A stretch of 51,967 nucleotides of DNA, taken from NCBI GenBank assembly GCA_900317835.1, contig ONIL01000034.1, forward strand, positions 1 through 51,967, read 5' to 3'. Position numbers and translations under genes: made by a program. Shown here in pieces: positions 15,236 to 22,862 of this stretch. Source of the stretch: an uncultured Prevotellaceae bacterium. GTDB lineage: Bacteria; Bacteroidota; Bacteroidia; Bacteroidales; Muribaculaceae. How positions within the stretch are numbered: position 1 is the first letter of the stretch; every line of letters begins with the position of its first letter. The notes under the pieces were generated by a model, which was not told the DNA's origin, ran no database searches, and worked only from the letters and a program-made list of their open reading frames with translations.

Positions 15236-16368
15236 GAACAGAAGAATATAGGATGGTCGATTTGTTCGCTGGCTGTGGCGGACTCAGCTTGGGCTTAGAA
15301 CAAGCAGGGTTTACACCATGGTTTGTGAATGAAATTGTGCCACAATTTGCCGAAACATACAAGTATAATCACCAATTAAGTGATGAGCACTACTTCATTG
15401 GCGATATTTCTGACCTCAATAAGACTATCAATAATTTTCAAGACCTCCTAACTGACATTACTCTTGTTTGTGGAGGGCCTCCTTGTCAAGGATTTTCTAT
15501 GGCGAACCGCCAAAGGATTTTAGATGATCCCCGCAATGGATTGTATAAGCAATTCCTTATCTTTCTTGGGCACATCAAGCCGAAATTCTTCATCATGGAG
15601 AATGTTAAAGGCATGATGAACAAAGTAGATGAGATTATTCATGACTTCAGCGTTTTTCTTGGCGAGGAATACGAGTATGACTTTGCGGTATTAAAAGCGC
15701 AAGATTTTGGTGTGCCCCAGAATCGTGAGCGTTTTATATTGATAGGCAACCGTATCGGCATTGACCCTCATGCTATCTTCAATAAAATTATGGAGCACAG
15801 AAGATCTCCATTCCTGCTGTGCAATGCTCTAGAAGGTTTGCCTCATCTCGGAGCAAAGACAGTAAAAGGGCAGGCGAATATTGAGAATGAGGTCTCTGGG
15901 TTTACCGTAAGGGATTTCGATTATGTACATAATGAGTTTTATCGGTTCATCAATGGTGATAGGAATATTACTAAGTTATATAATCACAAGAACCGATATA
16001 ACAACGAGAGGGATATCGAAATCTATCGAAGGTTGCCTCAAGGAGCGAATTCACTCCATGAGTCAATTGCTGATATTATGCCGTACAAACGTAGAAACGG
16101 GATATTCAAAGACAAGTATTTCAAGTTGATGGAGAACCAAATTTGCAAGACAATTACATCTCATATGAAATTTGATTGCAATATGTACATCCATCCATGG
16201 GAAGCTCGTGGCTTGAGTCCGCGTGAAGCTGCAAGGATACAAACATTCCCTGACGATTATGTGCTCATGGGGGCGCAAAACGCCTGGTATGCTCAAGTCG
16301 GCAATGCTGTTCCTGTTAAATTGGCCCAAGCGATTGGCGAAGGTATTATGTATTTTTTGAGACAATGA
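15232..16368 (+). CDS. C5-cytosine DNA methyltransferase 1
   Basis: A 378-residue Dcm-type enzyme. Motif I VDLFAGCGGLSLGLEQAG (~9-26), catalytic motif IV GGPPCQGFS with Cys ~85, motif VI ENVKGM (~123), motif VIII QNRERFILIG and motif X QVGNAVPV near the end are all present, so it should be active. It would methylate C5 of a cytosine in a specific site. It overlaps the helicase by 4 bases and the second methyltransferase by 4. Tandem C5 methyltransferases upstream of McrB/McrC-like genes are the signature of LlaJI-type systems, where each enzyme protects one strand of an asymmetric site. AT-richer than the helicase and AIPR genes. Confidence 0.92.
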   Translation: MRTEEYRMVDLFAGCGGLSLGLEQAGFTPWFVNEIVPQFAETYKYNHQLSDEHYFIGDISDLNKTINNFQDLLTDITLVCGGPPCQGFSMANRQRILDDPRNGLYKQFLIFLGHIKPKFFIMENVKGMMNKVDEIIHDFSVFLGEEYEYDFAVLKAQDFGVPQNRERFILIGNRIGIDPHAIFNKIMEHRRSPFLLCNALEGLPHLGAKTVKGQANIENEVSGFTVRDFDYVHNEFYRFINGDRNITKLYNHKNRYNNERDIEIYRRLPQGANSLHESIADIMPYKRRNGIFKDKYFKLMENQICKTITSHMKFDCNMYIHPWEARGLSPREAARIQTFPDDYVLMGAQNAWYAQVGNAVPVKLAQAIGEGIMYFLRQ

Positions 16369-17435
16369 AGCATTTAGAATTATTCTCTGGTATTGGTGGT
16401 TTTCGTCGGGCAATGGATTTAGTCGGACGGGACCTTGGTTGTCTCATATCAACGATTGGTTATTCCGAAATTGATGCCAAAGCCATTGCGACATATCAAG
16501 CTAATTACGATACTAACAAAGAACTGCAAATAGGAGACATAGTCCTATTTACATCGGATGAAGAAAAGATTAAGTCGTTACCTGATTTTGATTTATTATC
16601 AGGTGGCTTTCCCTGTCAAACGTTCAGTTCAATGGGTGAACAAGCTGGGTTTAATGAAGACAGGGGACAGATGTTCTTCCGAATCATGGACATTGTCAAT
16701 GTGAAACGTCCCAGGTACATTCTCTTGGAAAATGTGAAAAACCTCGTTAATCATGATCGAGGAAGGACGATGACCAGGATTATCATGGAATTGGAAGGGG
16801 CCGGATATATCGTTCATCACGATGTGTTCAACACTAGTGATTTTGGGTTGCCTCAGACGCGCAATAGAACTATTATATTTGCCAGATTAGAGGAAGCTGG
16901 AGAGTTCAGTTTCACGGCAGAGTTGGTCAAAAATGTTTTTGACCAGATGAATAGGCAGGAGAGTTCCCTCTATTTCTTTAACTCGACATTAGACATTCTC
17001 GCAGAAAAAGTTTCTGAGAAATACTATTTGTCAGAAAGAATTAAACCGACTATTCTTGCCGACGGAAGTGCAAAGTTCAAAGCAAATTCTGAGATTGACA
17101 AGCCAATCGCAAGGCCATTAACAGCGTCGATGCACAAAATGCATCGAGCTTGTCAAGACAACTATTATAGTGATTTATTCATTCAGAGTAAAGGAGATCA
17201 ACGTCCTTGTACCTGGATGAGTAAGGAAGAATTAGCACAGATTCCAATTAGGAAGCTGACACCCTATGAAGCATTTTTACTTCAAGGATTTCCCGCTTCA
17301 TTTGTTGACCGGAGTAGAGCTGCCGGGGTTTCAGATGGTGCGCTATACAAGCAAGCAGGAAATGCAGTCAGTGTGAATGTGATCTATGCTGTGTTGTATT
17401 ATCTCATTAAGAGCAACATCATTCGTCCAAGATGA
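16365..17435 (+). CDS. C5-cytosine DNA methyltransferase 2
   Basis: A 356-residue Dcm-type enzyme, clearly different in sequence from its neighbour. Motif I LELFSGIGGFRRAMDLVG (~4-21), motif IV GGFPCQTFSSMGEQ (catalytic Cys ~83), motif VI ENVKNL (~122), motif VIII PQTRNRTIIFARL and motif X QAGNAVSVNVI are all seen. The variable target-recognition region lies at ~190-300. It probably modifies the opposite strand of the same asymmetric site as enzyme 1, as in LlaJI, or a second site. The 4-base overlaps on both sides indicate translational coupling with enzyme 1 and the following small gene. Confidence 0.92.
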   Translation: MKHLELFSGIGGFRRAMDLVGRDLGCLISTIGYSEIDAKAIATYQANYDTNKELQIGDIVLFTSDEEKIKSLPDFDLLSGGFPCQTFSSMGEQAGFNEDRGQMFFRIMDIVNVKRPRYILLENVKNLVNHDRGRTMTRIIMELEGAGYIVHHDVFNTSDFGLPQTRNRTIIFARLEEAGEFSFTAELVKNVFDQMNRQESSLYFFNSTLDILAEKVSEKYYLSERIKPTILADGSAKFKANSEIDKPIARPLTASMHKMHRACQDNYYSDLFIQSKGDQRPCTWMSKEELAQIPIRKLTPYEAFLLQGFPASFVDRSRAAGVSDGALYKQAGNAVSVNVIYAVLYYLIKSNIIRPR

Positions 17436-17932
17436 AAGTTGTTAAGTACATAAAACGGCAGGATAGCGGTTGGAAGCAAGCCGCAGGGTGCTCAGGCGAG
17501 ACAAGTATTAACTTGTCCAATGAGATTTTAGACTTTTTGTCGAGTGGTATGGTAGACTTGGGCGAAGAATGTGGACTTACTTTTAATATCTATAGAGAGG
17601 ATTATGTCACAGCATTATCTTTCATTACTTCGCAGTTGCCTTTATATCGAAGTACTTCGCACACTAGCGAGTTGATAAGAGAAAATGATGCAATCTTTAA
17701 TAGACTGAGCTCAAGCATTTATGCTTTCTTTGGAGAAGAAGATATCAAGCCATATACCGTGACGCTTTATCGTCGTAAAGATGGAAGGATATACTTAAAA
17801 GGGTTAAAGCAAAAGGGCTTTACCATTCGAGATTTTCTTGTGGAAATGAGTTCTGCTCTCGAATTCACTATGACATTAGATGGGTTTGACCTTAGAGTGA
17901 TTTCCGCAGTATGCGAAGGAGACCTGGATTGA
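17432..17932 (+). CDS. Small protein sharing a motif with the McrB-like N-terminus; possible B3-like target-recognition unit
   Basis: A 166-residue soluble protein with no recognised family. Its N-terminal segment (DSGWKQAAGCSGETSINLSN, followed by EILDFL) parallels the first residues of the next gene product (SRDTSPSGQTHIGLSEKVLTFL). Both read S-G-x-T-x-I-x-L-S, two residues, then an aliphatic residue and L-x-F-L. EcoRII-N/B3-like DNA-binding domains carry comparable S/D-x-x-G-x-x-x-G-I segments, so this may be a stand-alone specificity subunit. The rest alternates strands and short helices (YTVTLYRRKDGRIYLKGL). It overlaps methyltransferase 2 by 4 bases and precedes the McrB-like gene by 16. 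The B3 idea is tentative. Confidence 0.6.
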   Translation: MKVVKYIKRQDSGWKQAAGCSGETSINLSNEILDFLSSGMVDLGEECGLTFNIYREDYVTALSFITSQLPLYRSTSHTSELIRENDAIFNRLSSSIYAFFGEEDIKPYTVTLYRRKDGRIYLKGLKQKGFTIRDFLVEMSSALEFTMTLDGFDLRVISAVCEGDLD

Positions 17933-17948
17933 TTAAAATTTATATGTT

Positions 17949-20900
17949 ATGATCAACTTATATAAAGAATACGCAATCGGAGTGAAGAAACTCTCAGACG
18001 CTGAATTGTCGAGAGATACTTCACCAAGTGGACAGACACACATTGGATTATCAGAAAAAGTTCTCACTTTTTTGCCAAATACACCAGAGCAACGTGAGGG
18101 CATTTTGATATACAATAAGTCATGCTCAATGGTTGAATGTGCTTTCAGTAAAATAGGCAACGTAAGAAGCACCAAAATTGACACATCAACCTCAAATCCC
18201 GTCAAGTCGGTTGTAAAGCAGATTCGGAACATTGCTAGTAACAATTCATTTGATTGGTTCTTAGTTTGGTTTGCATTAGACCATCAAGTTCCAGTTTTCT
18301 GGTTGTTTAATAGTAATTCGACAGAGTACAATGATTTCTCAAAAATTATCGATCTCAGCAAGCAAACAACGGTCTATAAGGAGAAGTCTAGTGATGATGA
18401 GTATTTCAAGATACTTATGCTGATTCGTTCTTTAAATAAGCTTGATCAACTTATTACGAAGAAATATTTCGATGCAAAGGAAAATTTACTTTTGGCTGCA
18501 AGTTCCGAGCATCGTACTTTCGTACACCTTGCTCTTGATCATTTCAGAGGGACGAACCATCTTGACCCATTGCTGGAATATTTTAGTACTCAAGAACCTA
18601 ATTCTCCAATTTGCGTAACTGATAATGATAAGTTCAAGCTCTCTAATATGTTCATCAATACGGATGAACAAGAGATAACTTCTAGAAATGCAGGCCATAG
18701 CAAAAGATGGTATACTGACCCATTCAGTATCGCAGGTAAAGATTATTATCTTTATGTGGATTGGTATCCAGGCCCTGATAGGAATGGTAATGATGTTCAG
18801 TTGATGATTCCTCATTTTGTTGAACTCATCCATGCATGTTATGGACAAAAATATGAGTATAGAAACTCCCAAGGCACACATGAGTTGTGGCTTGTAAATA
18901 CCCCGTCTCAAATGGCACCAGTTATTGATAATCATGATATGTTCTCAAAGTTAATTGAGAAATATCTTAAGGAGTTGCCCACATTTTGGGAAGATGAAAA
19001 GTATAAATGGGAGGCTGTAAAGCAGTTCCAGGAACAATGGGATATCGATGCAGAAGATTTTTCTTCAATGTTTACCGAGGCAACAAGCAAGCACTATAAC
19101 CTTTTAGCCTCCAATATGTATTATCCTATTGGAATGGTTCAGAGTTTAGCTGCCTTTGACGAAGACAGAACTCGTAATATGTTCCGAGTACTGTTTGACG
19201 AAAGCAAAGATTTGACCGAACGGATCAAGTACTTTTGGGATGAAGCAGATGACATGAGGGAAAAGGGCGATGAGAAATGGTTCAATCATTATCAAGACCT
19301 ACATGCCGTCAGTGTATATCTAACTTTCATGTATCCCGATAAGTATTTCATCTATAAGTACACGGAGTTAAGAAACAGCATCAAGGCTCTAGGAGATGAC
19401 TTCTCGTTCCCGGGGAAGACGCCACCGAGTTTCTATAGCAAAGTTGTAGATTATTGTGAGGGCCTTCGCGTTCGAATCGCTGCCAATCAAGCGGTTTGCA
19501 ATGAGTTGGACAAACTGATAAGTAGCAGTCCAGATTGCTATGAAGACAAGCACCGTAATATCGCTACGGTTGACTTCATCTACTATGTTGGTAAGCGCCT
19601 TAAAAATTTGCCTACTGATGTTTCAACTGGTGAGGACAAACCTATCATAGAACCTGATGAGAACTCCAGGTACTGGATCTACGCTCCTGGCGAGGGTGCC
19701 AGCATGTGGCAGTTGTGCCAAGATAAGGGCATCATGGTGCTCGGTTGGGGCGATATTGGCGATTATAGCCAATATACCTCACAAGAAAAATTGATTGCCG
19801 ATATGCAAGCTACTTATAACCTCTACGAAAAGAACTTCATGAATAGCTCTTTGGCTGTATGGCAGTTCTATAAAGACATGAAGCCAGGTGATGTGATTTT
19901 CGTGAAACAGGGAAGGAGTAAGATTCTTGGCCGTGGCGTGGTTCAAGGCGGCTATCAATACGATGAGGAACTGAATGAGGAATTTCGCAGTTTCCGAAAG
20001 GTAAATTGGACTGACATTGGCAAATGGGATGCTCCATTCAATCTCGCGGTTAAAACTCTCACACGAATAGGTGTGACTGAGAATGACAAGTTGCTGATTA
20101 AACAGCTTAATGATTTATTCATAACCGAAGAAAAACCGGTGCTCGAACAAGTGCCATTCTCTATCGATAAGATGATAGAGTACATTGATAAGACAGGCTT
20201 GATTTATTCGCCGTCGCTTATCAAGCGTTTTGCCTTCTCGTTGTTGACTAAGCCGTTTGTCATTTTGAGTGGTTTGGCAGGCTCGGGTAAGACGCAGCTG
20301 GCCATCACGTTTGCCAAGGCGTTGGTCGAGAATCGTAAAAGCCAGCTATGCACAGTGAGTGTGGGTGCCGACTGGACCAACCGCGAGCCGTTGCTGGGTT
20401 TCCCGAATGCATTGCAGTCTGCCCAATATGTACGGCCAGAGAGTCGTGTGCTCGACCTGTTGATTGAAGCCAATAAGCCCGAGAATAGTGATAAGCCCTA
20501 TTTCCTCATCCTGGACGAGATGAACATGAGTTACGTAGAACGTTACTTTGCTGACTTCCTCTCGGCGATGGAGAGCAAGGAAGCCATTCCATTGTGGAAT
20601 GGTTGTACAGACCTTGATGAGGATGATGAAGAATGGGATGACACGCCCACGAGCATCAAGTTGCCGAGCAACCTGTTCATCATCGGCACCATCAATGTGG
20701 ACGAGACCACCTATATGTTCTCGCCCAAGGTGCTAGACCGTGCCAACGTGATTGAGTTCAAGATATCGGCAGACGAGATGTCGAGTTTCCTTGAAAACAT
20801 GAAGGATGTGAACCCCGATAACATCATCGGCAAGGCCGCCAACATGGCCGCCAGCTTTGTCGAGATTGCCAGCAATAACGACCTCAAGAAAGAACCTGGT

Positions 20901-21284
20901 GCGATAGATACCCTGAAGAAGTTCTTCGGTGAGTTGAAGAATGTCAATGCCGAATTCGGTTACCGCTCTGCCACCGAGATCTTCCGTTTCATCTGCCAGG
21001 CCAAGAACAATGACGATACAGCAGTCAAGATTACGGATGACGAAATCCTGGATGCTGCCATCGTTCAGAAGCTGCTGCCCAAGCTGCACGGTTCCCGCAA
21101 GAAACTGGATCCCGTGCTCAAGCAGCTGTGGAAACTGTGTTTCAAGAAAACAGATTCCGAGTCTGAGTTGGGTATTTCCAGCGACAAATTGCCCAAGGCC
21201 GTTTTCAAGGAGAGTGCTGACAAGATCTGGAGGATGTATGAGTCCGCCAGTGCCAATGGTTTCACCAGCTTTGCCGAAGCATAA
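17949..21284 (+). CDS. McrB/LlaJI.R1-like NTPase with N-terminal specificity domain and internal EVE domain
   Basis: A 1111-residue protein. Residues ~1-190 hold a probable DNA-recognition domain (LSRDTSPSGQTHIGLSEKVL), in the place where LlaJI.R1 has a B3-like domain. Residues ~250-560 are an alpha-rich linker found in Bacteroidetes McrB-like proteins. Residues ~572-705 are an EVE/PUA-type domain (SRYWIYAPGEGASMWQLCQD, MVLGWGDIGDY, FYKDMKPGDVIFVKQG, KILGRGVV), a fold that can read modified bases. The McrB-type AAA+ NTPase follows: Walker A GLAGSGKT (~774), Walker B FLILDEMN (~852), and IIGTINVDETT (~914) in place of the usual N-T-A-D-R-S. It should assemble as a ring that drives the DUF2357 nuclease encoded at 22863. 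The 5' half is AT-rich and the 3' half GC-richer, suggesting a domain swap. Confidence 0.85.
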   Translation: MINLYKEYAIGVKKLSDAELSRDTSPSGQTHIGLSEKVLTFLPNTPEQREGILIYNKSCSMVECAFSKIGNVRSTKIDTSTSNPVKSVVKQIRNIASNNSFDWFLVWFALDHQVPVFWLFNSNSTEYNDFSKIIDLSKQTTVYKEKSSDDEYFKILMLIRSLNKLDQLITKKYFDAKENLLLAASSEHRTFVHLALDHFRGTNHLDPLLEYFSTQEPNSPICVTDNDKFKLSNMFINTDEQEITSRNAGHSKRWYTDPFSIAGKDYYLYVDWYPGPDRNGNDVQLMIPHFVELIHACYGQKYEYRNSQGTHELWLVNTPSQMAPVIDNHDMFSKLIEKYLKELPTFWEDEKYKWEAVKQFQEQWDIDAEDFSSMFTEATSKHYNLLASNMYYPIGMVQSLAAFDEDRTRNMFRVLFDESKDLTERIKYFWDEADDMREKGDEKWFNHYQDLHAVSVYLTFMYPDKYFIYKYTELRNSIKALGDDFSFPGKTPPSFYSKVVDYCEGLRVRIAANQAVCNELDKLISSSPDCYEDKHRNIATVDFIYYVGKRLKNLPTDVSTGEDKPIIEPDENSRYWIYAPGEGASMWQLCQDKGIMVLGWGDIGDYSQYTSQEKLIADMQATYNLYEKNFMNSSLAVWQFYKDMKPGDVIFVKQGRSKILGRGVVQGGYQYDEELNEEFRSFRKVNWTDIGKWDAPFNLAVKTLTRIGVTENDKLLIKQLNDLFITEEKPVLEQVPFSIDKMIEYIDKTGLIYSPSLIKRFAFSLLTKPFVILSGLAGSGKTQLAITFAKALVENRKSQLCTVSVGADWTNREPLLGFPNALQSAQYVRPESRVLDLLIEANKPENSDKPYFLILDEMNMSYVERYFADFLSAMESKEAIPLWNGCTDLDEDDEEWDDTPTSIKLPSNLFIIGTINVDETTYMFSPKVLDRANVIEFKISADEMSSFLENMKDVNPDNIIGKAANMAASFVEIASNNDLKKEPGAIDTLKKFFGELKNVNAEFGYRSATEIFRFICQAKNNDDTAVKITDDEILDAAIVQKLLPKLHGSRKKLDPVLKQLWKLCFKKTDSESELGISSDKLPKAVFKESADKIWRMYESASANGFTSFAEA

Positions 21285-21331
21285 GAAGTGTGGTAGTTGT
21301 GTTTATAAATTAAATTAATCGTTGCTGTATT

Positions 21332-22774
21332 ATGAATTGGAAAGAAAAAGCCTTGATTTTGCTTGATAAAAGCTTGAAACCAATTCCTCAAGAGCTCAAT
21401 GAGATTGATTGGAAAGGCGGCCTGTCTGACGATAAAGAACGTTTGGCACAACACATTTGCGCATTTTCTAACCTAATAGGGGGTGGCATTTTGGTTTTTG
21501 GAGTCAATAATGATGCGTCGTTTGCAGATATGACTCAAGAATTGATAGAACGGACTGTTTTAAGGCTTGATAATATTGCTCAAAACAGGATGTTCATGCC
21601 TATTCAAATTGAGCATGCGGTTATGGAATATGATGAGCATCCCTTACTGTTTATTTATATTCCGGAGTGTCGCGAAAAACCGATGCGCATGCGTGGTTCA
21701 GATATATACAGCAGCTATATACGCTCTGCAGGGCACACTGTCAGGATGTCGCCCAAGCAGGCGAGATTGTTAATTGCCGAGTCAGAGGGAGTCAATTATG
21801 AAGAGCGTATTGCAAAACGAGGATTGACCTCAGATGAGGTGTTAAGCTTACTAAATTATAAGAAACTATTTGAGTTATTAGAACATCAATTGCCCTCCAC
21901 GACTGAAGGTATCATAAGTTTTATGGAAGAACTTGGAATCTGCCATCAAGAAAGCACAGGTTATTCCATTACAAATCTAGGAGCGCTTCTGTTTGCCAAT
22001 ACGCTGTCTTCCTTTGAGTCTATGAAAGGTAAGGGAGTAATTGTCAGAAGATATGTAGGCAATAACAACAGACAATTGCTTTTAGAACAAGAAGGAGCGA
22101 TGGGATACGCAGTAGGTCTAGAAGGACTGATTGGTTTTGTGATGAAAAATACTGGGACAGAACACATTGATGGTGCGGTAAGGGAACTAATCCCGACCTA
22201 TCCGCGAGTTGCCATCCGCGAGTTTGTTGCCAATGCGTTGGTGCATCAAGATTTTGCAATCAGAGGAATGCCCATCACAATCGAAATCTTTGCCAATCGA
22301 CTTGTTATTACAAATCCAGGGTATTCTCTTAACGATGTTAATCGTTTAATTGATCTGCCACCTCACTCCCGCAATGAAGAGATGGCTCAATTAATGCTGC
22401 AACTGGGCCTATGTGAGCGACGCGGAAGTGGCGTTGATCGAGCTGTTGAAGCAATGGAGAGAATGCTATTACCAGCATACAAAGCAGAAAGCGGTAATGA
22501 TTTTACTCGAGTAACTCTATATCCGAAGAAATCTTTGTCTGATTTAACAAAAGAGGAACGTATAGAAGCTTGTTATCAGCATTGCTGTCTTGCCTATGCT
22601 GACAATGAGACAATGAATAATCAATCTGTCAGAGCGCGTTTCGGATTAAATAAGAATCAGGGAACAATAGCATCGCACATTATCGCTGATACTGTTGCCA
22701 AAGGGTTGATTAAACCGTCCAATCCAGATTCTGAGTCAAGAAAATTTGTTTCTTACGTGCCGTTCTATGCGTGA
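21332..22774 (+). CDS. AlbA_2 (Schlafen-type) / HATPase_c_4 ATP-binding protein
   Basis: A 480-residue protein. Residues ~15-145 form the AlbA_2 domain: LAQHICAFSNLIGGGILVFGVN, then IPECREKPMR and YIRSAGHTVRMSPKQ. Residues ~285-385 match the HATPase-like C-terminal part: VAIREFVANALVHQDF, ITIEIFANRLVITNPG, and LGLCERRGSGVDRA. The last ~80 residues look like a winged helix (NQSVRARFGLNKNQGTIASHII). Such proteins are widespread as presumed transcription regulators, and AlbA_2 domains also occur in defence loci with possible nucleic-acid functions. It is inserted between the McrB-like and McrC-like genes, which normally adjoin. AT-rich relative to both flanks. Confidence 0.8.
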   Translation: MNWKEKALILLDKSLKPIPQELNEIDWKGGLSDDKERLAQHICAFSNLIGGGILVFGVNNDASFADMTQELIERTVLRLDNIAQNRMFMPIQIEHAVMEYDEHPLLFIYIPECREKPMRMRGSDIYSSYIRSAGHTVRMSPKQARLLIAESEGVNYEERIAKRGLTSDEVLSLLNYKKLFELLEHQLPSTTEGIISFMEELGICHQESTGYSITNLGALLFANTLSSFESMKGKGVIVRRYVGNNNRQLLLEQEGAMGYAVGLEGLIGFVMKNTGTEHIDGAVRELIPTYPRVAIREFVANALVHQDFAIRGMPITIEIFANRLVITNPGYSLNDVNRLIDLPPHSRNEEMAQLMLQLGLCERRGSGVDRAVEAMERMLLPAYKAESGNDFTRVTLYPKKSLSDLTKEERIEACYQHCCLAYADNETMNNQSVRARFGLNKNQGTIASHIIADTVAKGLIKPSNPDSESRKFVSYVPFYA

Positions 22775-22850
22775 TTTTTATCTTCACGGGAAATCTATAA
22801 TTTATATAAGTAGCTTATAATCAGTACGTTTTTATCTTCGCAGAAAATCC
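22775..22850 (+). repeat. Imperfect direct repeat upstream of the McrC-like gene
   Basis: The string TTTTTATCTTC-(A/G)-C-x-G-x-AAATC occurs at about 22775-22795 and 22829-22850 in the 88-bp gap. TATCTTCG differs by one base from a TAnnTTTG box, so these could be promoter-like or regulator sites that give the nuclease gene separate control. Confidence 0.4.
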
Positions 22851-22862
22851 AAAGCCATTAAG

